A stretch of 64,000 bases of DNA from G963665005 sp963665005 (GTDB lineage: Bacteria > Bacillota > Clostridia > Christensenellales > SZUA-584): the NCBI GenBank assembly GCA_963665005.2, contig CAXXTQ010000001.1, forward strand, positions 2,790,001 through 2,854,000. Direction: 5' to 3'. Every line of letters starts with the position of its first letter. The stretch's first letter is position 1. Below the pieces are notes generated by a model, which worked only from the letters and a program-made list of their open reading frames with translations, was not told where the DNA came from and made no database searches. Positions 16,150 through 24,309 of the stretch are shown piece after piece. The position numbers and the translations under genes were made by a program.

Positions 16150-17169
16150 CTAATAAAACCATTCTCCCATCACATTAATTATATCTTTAACAATTGGTGT
16201 ATCATATATATTCCATGGCTCGCCAATAAATTCAGTAATTGTAAAGAAAACATGGCCTTCTCCTCCCGGAGTTGTAACTCCTCCGCCCCCCATTCCTCCT
16301 GTGTAGGTTTGCTTTGCACCATTTAACGCTTCCCCTAAAGTATCAGCATCATATCCTCTTGTCACCGCTCCCGTAACACCAAATATATTTCCGACGCCTC
16401 CACCAATTTCCATACCGATTCTTGTCAAATCGAAAATATCATATGCGTTTGTTCCTCCGGCTGTAACGTTGGCTGCTGCTACCACACCAGATGGTGTCAC
16501 AGAAACCCCAGCACCATACGTCCACTGGAAACCAATATTTCCGTGAACATCTGCAACCAGCTGTGCGGATACTGTTCCTGCAACAACCGAGGCTGCTGCC
16601 GTCGCCTCTAGCTGTATAATAGTAATTGTTCCATTAACATCCTTATTTTTTATATTAACAATATCCTTCATTGTTTCATTCAATGGTTTCTTTTTTTTCT
16701 TCTCTTGCTTCTTCTCTTCCTCTTTATTTTCATACCTCCAATCTTCATCTTTTGATAATTTAAGATCATACTTATCATAAAATTTCTTTCTGTCTTCTCT
16801 TGAGCCGTCTCCGCCATATGTAACCCACACTCTGTATGGGGGATAGTTTACATCTACCCAATAATGCCCCGTCGGGTCCGTCATATTAATAGGATTATTC
16901 CCGCAGTATCCGTACAAATGCTGTGTCCACGGGTCATACGCGTTACCCTTATAGCTGTCCTGCGATAAGAACCTGCCCGTACTCGGGTTATAGAATCTTG
17001 CGTTCATGTATTGGAGGCCTGTGCTTGTGTCCGTAACGCTGCCCGTATATGTTACTTCATTCAGAAAGCCGCTTGCGCCCGTTTGTTCAAGCTGCCCGAA
17101 TTCATCATAGCTGTATCCTTTTATGAGCGAACCGTTCGGCTGAATTATAGCCGTTGTGCTTCCGCGCAT
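16150..17169 (-). CDS. Orphan Rhs core plus C-terminal tip (cassette 5)
   Basis: The Rhs core similarity starts near 17370 (no start codon there) and runs through MRGSTTAIIQPNG to the conserved DPTGH. The first possible in-frame start is the internal Met of MRGSTT, without a ribosome binding site. The 240-residue tip after DPTGH has a charged linker (KEEEKKQEKKKKK) and a Gly/Ala-rich part with GNIGFQWTYGAGVSV, GVVAAANVTAGG and GMEIGGGVGNIFGV, which looks like amphipathic strands. I do not recognise this tip. It is probably a silent donor that becomes active only when recombined onto the full-length gene. Confidence 0.7.
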   Translation of the reverse strand: MRGSTTAIIQPNGSLIKGYSYDEFGQLEQTGASGFLNEVTYTGSVTDTSTGLQYMNARFYNPSTGRFLSQDSYKGNAYDPWTQHLYGYCGNNPINMTDPTGHYWVDVNYPPYRVWVTYGGDGSREDRKKFYDKYDLKLSKDEDWRYENKEEEKKQEKKKKKPLNETMKDIVNIKNKDVNGTITIIQLEATAAASVVAGTVSAQLVADVHGNIGFQWTYGAGVSVTPSGVVAAANVTAGGTNAYDIFDLTRIGMEIGGGVGNIFGVTGAVTRGYDADTLGEALNGAKQTYTGGMGGGGVTTPGGEGHVFFTITEFIGEPWNIYDTPIVKDIINVMGEWFY

Positions 17170-17507
17170 GTCGTAGTTGTAGAAATAGTAATTATCGGCG
17201 TACGGGTCGGGCGTACCGGGGTCTTGGTCTTCAAAGCGCAGGCTGGCGACTATGTTTCCTCCAAGGTCAAGTATATTCTCTGTCAGAAGGTAATTATTCG
17301 CGTCCGTGGTGAAAAGTATAGCGCTTCCGCTATAATAATACTTTGTTGTGCTGCTGTTTTCAAGGTTCGGTATAAATAAGAAAAATGGCAGTTAGACATT
17401 AAATAATATCATTGCTAATATAATTGTACATACTTTTTATTATTCCTTAAAATTATCTAGCACAGAAAAATCTAATTCAAAAAGGGTGTTTTTTTCCTGC
17501 TAAATAG

Positions 17508-17990
17508 TCAAATATACCTTGCTTTTAAATATACTACATTTGCTTCTACAAATATTAAATCCGTCCATGGCAGTGATACACAATACTTTGTCATAGGCTT
17601 GAATCCTGGTGTTTCTCCTCCAGTTGTAATACTTATTTTAACATTTTCAATGCTGTATTTTTTTGCCTTTTCATTATAATATTTACCAACCGAGGATAAG
17701 CTTCCAGTATATCTATATATTCCTTTCATCACTAAGTCCACTATTATATTATTAATAGATTTAGGTATGAAGGATATAGTAATTTCATCTCCTTCTTTTG
17801 CTCTTTTTTCATTTGCATTGCGTATTCTATCATCAATATATGTTATACGAGACTTATCTTTCTTATTATATAGATAAATATCTATAATTTTCTGAGCTAT
17901 CAATGGAAAGACAATTTTTTTTGCATCGTCATCACTTATTCTCTTATAATTAAACGGTATATTAGCGACGTTCTTAGCAATCTCCCACAT
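17508..17990 (-). CDS. Putative immunity protein of cassette 4
   Basis: A 160-residue soluble protein with a strong AAAGGAGG ribosome binding site, starting 11 bases after the cassette 4 tip. Its pattern (FPLIAQKIIDIYLYNK, TYIDDRIRNA, AKEGDEITISFI) is shared with the putative immunity protein at 20828-21322 (FPAITEEILDIRLENK, TYKDNVFAGA, KKEEIIYIKYI), so the two are distant homologues. Their partner tips are also homologous, which supports a toxin-immunity pairing. No named family recognised. Confidence 0.65.
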   Translation of the reverse strand: MWEIAKNVANIPFNYKRISDDDAKKIVFPLIAQKIIDIYLYNKKDKSRITYIDDRIRNANEKRAKEGDEITISFIPKSINNIIVDLVMKGIYRYTGSLSSVGKYYNEKAKKYSIENVKISITTGGETPGFKPMTKYCVSLPWTDLIFVEANVVYLKARYI

Positions 17991-18001
17991 AAAAACCTCC
18001 T

Positions 18002-19105
18002 TTAAAACATATCTTTAGTTGGGACTATAGCAATAATTTGAATATATCTCGTTACCGGTTGATACATAACATATTCTATAATGCGCCCTCCTGGATTGCC
18101 ATCTAATGGATCCGCCCATTTAATTTGCTTTATACCTGATGGATCTACTAATTTTCCAATAGCCATATATGCAGCAGTGTTATAAGCACCACTTTCTTTC
18201 CCTGATGGCAGGCCAGACTTTCCTCTAAAATCACTTGTTAACATTGGATTGACCGGTGTCCACGAGCTACCTTCCAGATGAGCGTCACCTCCATAAAGTC
18301 GATAAACCGTCTGTCCTTTAGGTGGCTCACTCGTATCCGTCACCGAATCAGCAATCGGTATATCTTTTCCCTCTGCTTTCGGCTTTGTCTGGCTTTTATT
18401 TGTGGTCTTTTTAGCTGGCGGATTTACTGTAATTGTCCCATCGCCGCCAATAACATCATCAACCTTATTACTTGATGCTGCTGAGCTACCCCCAAATGTT
18501 AAAAACCATGCTGCCATTCCCAACTTATACATGCTGCTACTTATCTTTTTATCGGACTCTATTTTGCGTTCAACAACATTAGTTATTGCTTTGCTAATCG
18601 GCTTGCTAGCTTCAACTACTGCAGGCGTTGATATAAGTCCAACAATCGCTGTTACTAATGAAACAATTCCAAGTGCTGCCAAAATTGCAAAATGCCCCGT
18701 CGGGTCAACAAAGTTAACTGGGTTATTTCCTGTATACGCATACAAATGCTGCGTCCACGGATCATACGCGTTACCCTTGTAGCTGTCTTGGCTGAGAAAA
18801 CGCCCTGTAGAGGGATTGTAGAATCTTGCGTTCATGTATTGGAGGCCTGTGCTTGTGTCCGTAACGCTGCCGGTATATGTCACCTCGTTAAGGAAACCGC
18901 TCGCGCCCGTTTGTTCAAGCTGCCCGAATTCATCATAGCTGTATCCTTTTATGAGTGAACCGTTCGGCTGAATTATTGCTGTTGTGCTTCCGCGCATGTC
19001 GTAGTTATAGAAATAGTAGTTGTCGGCGTACGGGTCGGGCGTACCGGGGTCTTGGTCTTCAAAGCGCAGGCTGGCGACTATGTTTCCTCCAAGATCAAGT
19101 TGCAA
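18002..19105 (-). CDS. Orphan Rhs core plus tip (cassette 4), GGD/SWTP type toxin domain
   Basis: A 367-codon open frame whose only starts are weak (TTG at 19105, no ribosome binding site). Core from LGGNIVASLRFEDQ to DPTGH, then a hydrophobic linker (FAILAALGIVSLVTAIVGLI) shared with cassette 2, a spacer with NPPAKKTTNKSQ, and a final domain of about 100 residues: VYRLYGGD, SSWTPVNP, RGKSGLPSG, DGNPGGRIIEY. This last pattern recurs at the C-termini of polymorphic toxins and might be an ADP-ribosyltransferase-like fold, but I cannot prove a catalytic residue set. The similarity to the full-length Rhs begins near 19103. Confidence 0.75.
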   Translation of the reverse strand: MQLDLGGNIVASLRFEDQDPGTPDPYADNYYFYNYDMRGSTTAIIQPNGSLIKGYSYDEFGQLEQTGASGFLNEVTYTGSVTDTSTGLQYMNARFYNPSTGRFLSQDSYKGNAYDPWTQHLYAYTGNNPVNFVDPTGHFAILAALGIVSLVTAIVGLISTPAVVEASKPISKAITNVVERKIESDKKISSSMYKLGMAAWFLTFGGSSAASSNKVDDVIGGDGTITVNPPAKKTTNKSQTKPKAEGKDIPIADSVTDTSEPPKGQTVYRLYGGDAHLEGSSWTPVNPMLTSDFRGKSGLPSGKESGAYNTAAYMAIGKLVDPSGIKQIKWADPLDGNPGGRIIEYVMYQPVTRYIQIIAIVPTKDMF

Positions 19106-19317
19106 CTCAAAAATAAAGAGCCAACTATTTACTGTTAACCCTTATTATTATCAAAAATTCCACTAGTTTCCACGTTTATCATTATTTGCATATGCATTTA
19201 AATAGTGGAGCCTCTTACTGATATATTTTGCCTTATTATAGCACAAACATATTTTTCTATATTTTCATATTACTTACCTGTTCCCCAAAATCACATATAA
19301 GCTCAGATTTGTCTTGT

Positions 19318-19743
19318 TTATTCAGTACCCCATATTGCAAGTACTTCACCGGTAGCCTTTGATATAAGCACATTTAATCCACCACCTACTTCATCTGTTA
19401 TCTCACTTCTTTCAATTAACCATATTTCATTTTTTGAATCATAAGATATATTTATATCATTCTTGTCGCTTACTTCATCTTGTCCAAATACTTCTATCAA
19501 TATTGGTTGTATTTCCTCGATAACTTCCTCCGCAGTATAATATTTTTCTAGGTAAACAGTTTCTCCAACCACTTTTTCTGATGTATATTCATCAAGTATT
19601 TTTTCAATAAGTCGCATATCATTCATGTTGAATTCTAGAATTGACATATCATTATTTCCCTCATTTGTACTTTTGTTATTGCATCCCACTCCAATAGAAA
19701 GAATAAGAATTATAACAAATAAAATACTAAATATCTTTTTCAT
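19318..19743 (-). CDS. Lipoprotein, putative NTF2-fold immunity protein of cassette 3
   Basis: A 141-residue protein with a lipoprotein signal (MKKIFSILFVIILILSIGVGC, Cys21 as the lipid site) and a compact domain with EEVI, VFGQDEV, YDSKNEIWLIERS and GGGLNVLISKATGEVLAIWG. The last part resembles NTF2-fold immunity proteins found next to toxin tips. It follows the cassette 3 tip by 23 bases. A surface-anchored immunity protein implies protection on the outer face of the membrane. The family assignment is by pattern only. Confidence 0.65.
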   Translation of the reverse strand: MKKIFSILFVIILILSIGVGCNNKSTNEGNNDMSILEFNMNDMRLIEKILDEYTSEKVVGETVYLEKYYTAEEVIEEIQPILIEVFGQDEVSDKNDINISYDSKNEIWLIERSEITDEVGGGLNVLISKATGEVLAIWGTE

Positions 19744-19766
19744 AATATAATCATCCTTTACTATAC

Positions 19767-20765
19767 TTAATTAACCGCTATCCCATTGCTTACGAATTGA
19801 CCATTATATGATTTATAGCTACTATTATATAGACTTGGATTATTAGGATCATAAAAATTCGTATGCGTTTGGTCAATAATTCGCAACTCACCTCCTGCGC
19901 TTGTTGTGGTATCCCATAACATATATAAAGGTTTTCCAGTAGAAACACAATAATTAAAATCAGCATCAGAAAACAAATCATCAGCGTATCCAGAAGTATT
20001 ATCTGCGTGTGTATGAAAATATGCAACTACTGTGCAATTCCCTGGAATATATGCATCTTTAGGCTGACAGCTATGTGCCTTCCCCTGTACTCCTTGAGAA
20101 ATACCATAACCTGACATACCACCGTCTTCAAACGTTGTTGTTTCCTCATAAATTGCACCCCCGTATTCTAGGCTTTTACTGACTGATTCTGGCATGACGT
20201 TATTACCTAATGCTATTGCCGCCTCATCCTGAGTATCGTAATGTGTTTTTGCAAATTCTATTTTTTTATTTAATATTCCTATATCCTTATCTAGCTCTGT
20301 TACTATACCTCGATTCCGATTCCAACCACCCGCTACTAAACGATACATATCTACATAATATGAATCATATGTGGAAAGATATTTCCCCATATATTTTCTC
20401 ATTGCGTTGGAATATCCATCAACAAATTTTTGTCTAATCTTCTTCTGCCTTTCTAATTCCTTTTTATCATCCTTTAACTTCTGCAGATTGGACATTTCAT
20501 GCCCCGTCGGGTCAACAAAGTTAACTGGGTTATTTCCTGTATACGCATACAAATGCTGCGTCCACGGATCATACGCGTTACCCTTGTAGCTGTCTTGGCT
20601 GAGGAACCTGCCCGTACTCGGGTTATAGAAGCGTGCGTTCATGTACTGGAGGCCGGTTGATGTATCTGATACGCTGCCGGTATACGTTACCTCGTTTAAA
20701 AAGCCGCTTGCGCCTGTTTGTTCAAGCTGCCCGAATTCATCGTAGCTGTATCCTTCTTTTCTCAA
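19767..20765 (-). CDS. Orphan Rhs core plus tip (cassette 3), DUF4329/JAB-like domain
   Basis: A 332-codon frame starting at a TTG without ribosome binding site; Rhs core similarity begins at GYSYDEFGQLEQ (about 20757) and ends at DPTGH. The tip has a helical, charged part (KLKDDKKELERQKKIRQ) and a C-terminal domain with DEAAIALGNN, EYGGAIYEE, VVAYFHTHAD and LFSDADFNYC. EYGG.I and HTH..(x)..FS..D are the marks of DUF4329 proteins, a JAB/MPN-like metallo-domain: His residues of HTH plus an Asp would hold zinc, suggesting peptidase or isopeptidase activity. The signature is clear; the activity is inferred. Confidence 0.75.
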   Translation of the reverse strand: MRKEGYSYDEFGQLEQTGASGFLNEVTYTGSVSDTSTGLQYMNARFYNPSTGRFLSQDSYKGNAYDPWTQHLYAYTGNNPVNFVDPTGHEMSNLQKLKDDKKELERQKKIRQKFVDGYSNAMRKYMGKYLSTYDSYYVDMYRLVAGGWNRNRGIVTELDKDIGILNKKIEFAKTHYDTQDEAAIALGNNVMPESVSKSLEYGGAIYEETTTFEDGGMSGYGISQGVQGKAHSCQPKDAYIPGNCTVVAYFHTHADNTSGYADDLFSDADFNYCVSTGKPLYMLWDTTTSAGGELRIIDQTHTNFYDPNNPSLYNSSYKSYNGQFVSNGIAVN

Positions 20766-20827
20766 AGTTCCATATAAAAGCCTCTAATAGAAAGACAGCC
20801 TCGTCAAATAAAAACTTTTCTATATTT

Positions 20828-21322
20828 TCAGTTATCATTATTCTTTTCTATATATTTAACATCTTTTATAACTGCTTTATTTGCGTCAATTGCAATAATG
20901 TCATCTCTTAAATGAATAAACAATCTTGAAGGATTATTATTGTCAATATAACAACTTCTATCCATTATATCAACTCTTGATCCACCAAAACCATAATCAT
21001 ATCTTCCGCCAATAGCTCTCAATTCCATGATAGTTTTAACACCACAAGAATATTGGAAAATATCACTTATTTCTAAAACTATTTCTATATCTGATACCTT
21101 TTTCATAATATACTTTATGTATATTATTTCCTCCTTCTTAGCTTTAACATTTTCTGCGCCCGCAAAAACATTGTCTTTATATGTCAGTACTTCTCCGGTT
21201 TCTTTATTTTCGAGGCGAATATCTAATATTTCTTCTGTTATAGCAGGAAACTTGATTTTTTCCAGATCTGTTTCCTTTATACTATAATGAAGTATTGGCA
21301 CTTTTTCAATGTATTGCAACAT
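20828..21322 (-). CDS. Putative immunity protein of cassette 2
   Basis: A 164-residue soluble protein with a good AGGAGA ribosome binding site, 14 bases after the cassette 2 tip. It shares an alignable pattern with the protein at 17508-17990 (FPAIT..ILDIRLENK; Y.D...AGAENVKAK). The N-terminal half seems to be strand-rich. No named family recognised; immunity is inferred from position and from the parallel homology of the neighbouring tips. Confidence 0.65.
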   Translation of the reverse strand: MLQYIEKVPILHYSIKETDLEKIKFPAITEEILDIRLENKETGEVLTYKDNVFAGAENVKAKKEEIIYIKYIMKKVSDIEIVLEISDIFQYSCGVKTIMELRAIGGRYDYGFGGSRVDIMDRSCYIDNNNPSRLFIHLRDDIIAIDANKAVIKDVKYIEKNNDN

Positions 21323-21336
21323 AATAATCTCCTGTT

Positions 21337-22332
21337 TTAAAATGGTTTATCTAATAAATCAATATTTGTTATATTTACGTGAGCCGAGACTGGTCCAGGG
21401 ATATAATACTCTATCAAGCCTCCATTGTTGCCATCTAATTTTGTTGCTGGAAGCACAGATACACCAATAGGGTTATATAAAACTCCTGTAACTAGTATCC
21501 GTCCAGTATTATTTTTTCCGCTTGCACCGCCAGACGGAAGCCCAGCAATTCCTCTGTAATTTTCACCATAAATCCTCGGATCTACAGGTGTCCAAGAGTG
21601 ACCCCATATAGGAGAATCGCCCCCACAAACCCTGTAAACAATTTGACCCTTCTTCGGTTCCTTAGTTGTATCAGTCGCAGTATCCGTTATAGTTTTGTCT
21701 TTTCCCTCTGCTTTCGGCTTTGTCTGGCTTTTATTTGTGGTCTTTTTAGCTGGCGGATTTACTGTAATTGTCCCATCACCGCTAATTACATCATCAACCT
21801 TATTACTTGATGCTGCTGAGCTACCCCCAAATGTTAAAAACCATGCTGCCATTCCCAACTTATACATGCTGCTACTTATCTTTTTATCGGACTCTATTTT
21901 GCGTTCAACAACATTAGTTATTGCTTTGCTAATCGGCTTGCTAGCTTCAACTACTGCAGGCGTTGATATAAGTCCAACAATCGCTGTTACTAATGAAACA
22001 ATTCCAAGTGCTGCCAAAATTGCAAAATGCCCCGTCGGATCAATAAAGTTAACTGGATTGTTACCTGTATATGCATACAAATGCTGGGTCCATGGGTCAT
22101 ACGGGTTTCCGCTGTAAGTATCCTGGCTGAGGAAACGCCCTGTAGAGGGATTGTAGAATCTTGCGTTCATGTACTGGAGGCCTGTGCTTGTGTCCGTAAC
22201 GCTTCCGGTATATGTTACCTCGTTAAGGAAACCGCTTGCGCCCGTTTGTTCTAGCTGCCCGAATTCATCATAGCTGTATCCTTTTATAAGTGAACCGTTC
22301 GGCTGAATTATCGCCGTTGTGCTTCCGCGCAT
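21337..22332 (-). CDS. Orphan Rhs core plus tip (cassette 2), GGD/SWTP type toxin domain
   Basis: Rhs core similarity begins near 22381 (GTPDSYADNYYFYNYD) without a start signal; the first in-frame Met is that of MRGSTT, with no ribosome binding site. After DPTGH the linker FAILAALGIVSLV... is nearly the same as in cassette 4, then NPPAKKTTNKSQ and a domain VYRVCGGD, HSWTPVDP, YRGIAGLPSG, DGNNGGLIEYYI. It is a homologue of the cassette 4 toxin domain but clearly diverged in this last part. Presumed silent donor with its immunity gene downstream. Confidence 0.75.
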   Translation of the reverse strand: MRGSTTAIIQPNGSLIKGYSYDEFGQLEQTGASGFLNEVTYTGSVTDTSTGLQYMNARFYNPSTGRFLSQDTYSGNPYDPWTQHLYAYTGNNPVNFIDPTGHFAILAALGIVSLVTAIVGLISTPAVVEASKPISKAITNVVERKIESDKKISSSMYKLGMAAWFLTFGGSSAASSNKVDDVISGDGTITVNPPAKKTTNKSQTKPKAEGKDKTITDTATDTTKEPKKGQIVYRVCGGDSPIWGHSWTPVDPRIYGENYRGIAGLPSGGASGKNNTGRILVTGVLYNPIGVSVLPATKLDGNNGGLIEYYIPGPVSAHVNITNIDLLDKPF

Positions 22333-22430
22333 GTCATAGTTATAGAAATAGTAGTTGTCGGCGTACGAGTCGGGCGTGCCGGATTATTTCACTGATTCAA
22401 ACACTATCTCCATTATGAAATATCCATCTA

Positions 22431-22880
22431 TTACTTAAAATCCAATTTTTTTATTACATAATATTTATTTTTATCAATAAAATCCTTTTCCATTATTTGA
22501 CATGTTTCAATCAAATCCTTTATCCAGTATAACCATATAGAATCATTTGCTTGTACTGCTTTTAAAATTGCATCCTCAATATAGATAATTAATTTCTCCT
22601 GTGGAATAGTGCATAAAAGCTCTTTAATTTCGATAGCTCCCGGCCAATTAAGATCCTTCAACCATTCAAGCAAATCAAAAACAATATCTTCTATATCTGG
22701 ATACCCAATTTTTTTTAATACAATTGCAGCATTAAGCCAGCAATCTTTGCCATTTGGTTGAACTAGCTCAACTAATTTGTTTTTTTCAATTCCTAATAGC
22801 TGTTTTATTGCATCTTCTTGTATTGATTTTGGTTTGTTCCAGCTTAGGTTGTTTAATAAATTTTTAATACACATATTCAT
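22431..22880 (-). CDS. Putative immunity protein of cassette 1 (DUF5071-like)
   Basis: A 149-residue, mostly helical protein. The pattern LLEWLKDLNWPGAIEIKELL followed by IYIEDAIL and IWLYWIKDLIE matches the DUF5071 type of HEAT-like proteins that occur as immunity genes. Its ATG overlaps the stop of the cassette 1 tip by one base, so the two are translationally coupled, and AGAGGA precedes it. Family assignment is by pattern; I would not exclude another HEAT-repeat group. Confidence 0.65.
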   Translation of the reverse strand: MNMCIKNLLNNLSWNKPKSIQEDAIKQLLGIEKNKLVELVQPNGKDCWLNAAIVLKKIGYPDIEDIVFDLLEWLKDLNWPGAIEIKELLCTIPQEKLIIYIEDAILKAVQANDSIWLYWIKDLIETCQIMEKDFIDKNKYYVIKKLDFK

Positions 22881-23635
22881 TAGAATCCTCTACTTGATAT
22901 TGACTTTAATATAGTTGTAAGTGAATGCGGATTGGTCTCTGCTCGATTCCTAGATTCGATCCAATCATCCATTTCACTAATATTCAATGGTAAAACTGAT
23001 ACATGTGTTGGACTGTCTTGTATTGCTACTAATCTTCCCGTACTATTAATTGCTTTCATTGTAGTAACAACATAATTCCCGGATACGGGTTTTATTGTCG
23101 AAAAAGAAAGTCCTGTAATATCTTTTGCTCGTGGTGTAAGGTTTGTATTCGTATAATTACCCATTCTATAAATAAATATCGGATTTTCCGGTTCCTTAGT
23201 TGTATCAGTCGCAGTATCCGTTATAGTTTTGTCTTTTCCCTCTGCTTTCGGCTTTGCCTGGCTTCTAGCTGTGGTTTTTTTAGCTGGAGGATTAACTGCA
23301 ATTGTTCCATCACCGCTAATTACATCCTTAGTAACTGTTGAAGCGCTGCTTGAAGATCCTATTACCCAATCCCATGCATCCGTCACTGCTTTCCCAACCA
23401 CAGGCGCTGCAGTATCTGCTATCCAATTCATAGCAGTATTAAACCCACTAACTGCTGCTTGGGTTGCCTTGCTACATAATGAATCCTCTTTGTTAACTGC
23501 ATTATCTACAGCCAATGCAGTTGTTACAACACCAACAATAGCAGTCGCTGCCCATGCTATTAGCGGTATGGCGAAGAAGAAATGTCCCGTCGGGTCTATC
23601 ATGCTTGTCGGGTTATTCCCGCAATAGCTGTACAA
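22880..23635 (-). pseudogene. Orphan Rhs core plus tip (cassette 1), frame broken in the core
   Basis: The core similarity starts near 23788 but a 26-bp insertion (23725-23750) puts a stop before NARFYNPSTGRF. Downstream the frame is open through QHLYSYCGNNP and DPTGH to a tip with two hydrophobic segments (LIAWAATAIVGVVTTALA), a spacer NPPAKKTTARSQ like cassettes 2 and 4, and a C-terminal domain IYRMGNYTNTNLTPRAKDITGLSFST ending SSRGF. The NLTPR..DITGLSFS part recurs in polymorphic toxin tips; its activity is unknown to me. The tip could only be made after recombination onto an intact core. Confidence 0.7.
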
Positions 23636-23806
23636 ATGCTGTGTCCATGGGTCATACGGGTTTCCGCTGTAAGTATCCTGGCTGAGGAACCTGCCCGTGC
23701 TCGGGTTATAGAAACGCGCGTTCAGGGTCTGCCCCAGCGAAGCGAGGGTATGTATTGCAAGCCTGTGCTCGTGTCCGTAACGCTTCTGGTGAAGGTTTCA
23801 TCAAAT

Positions 23807-24250
23807 TTATGTTTTCATTTCTTTCCAGCAAATATCATCGTCTGTTATATATCTTATGTCTTTAAATCCATTTGTTTCGGCATTTTTTTTTATTATTTCG
23901 ATATTCTCTTTATCTTTAGCATAAATATAAATATAGATATTGTCATCAATTAATATGATTATTTCACATTTGCTCCTTTGGAAATCACTATTGTTATGTA
24001 TCCGTTCAACATCATTTTCATTAGGGAAAACCTGCAAATTTATAGAAATAGCATAGCAATTTTCATTCTGAATAATTCTCTCAAATACTTCTCCATTATA
24101 TAGGTCACAATCAAAATAATTATCATTATCACCCATAACATCTTTGTCAACAATGAACCAAAAGTATTTTTTTATATCAATATCTTTTGTGATAAGTTTA
24201 AGCGTTGAATACCATTTATTAGGTCCTGTAAAACGGATTCCTCTAATCAT
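23807..24250 (-). CDS. Putative immunity protein of the full-length Rhs toxin
   Basis: A 147-residue protein directly downstream (59 bases) of the full-length Rhs gene, with GGGAGG ahead of its ATG. It begins MIRGIRFTGPNKWYSTL and has IDIKKYFWFIVD, which resembles the N-terminus of DUF2691-type Bacillus proteins; that likeness is tentative. Location makes it the likely antidote to the C-terminal tip of the 2987-residue toxin. It is low in GC and rich in Asn, Ile and Lys, as are the other small genes between the cassettes. Confidence 0.6.
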   Translation of the reverse strand: MIRGIRFTGPNKWYSTLKLITKDIDIKKYFWFIVDKDVMGDNDNYFDCDLYNGEVFERIIQNENCYAISINLQVFPNENDVERIHNNSDFQRSKCEIIILIDDNIYIYIYAKDKENIEIIKKNAETNGFKDIRYITDDDICWKEMKT

Positions 24251-24309
24251 TATATCCTCCCATATTTATTAAATAATTCAAATTTATATATTTTTATTGA
24301 CTCATAATA

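Noticed and set aside
14957..23806. CRISPR-like array of repeats
   Set aside because: The repeats are long parts of the Rhs core (100-400 bases) with coding frames and variable gene-sized spacers, not short direct repeats.
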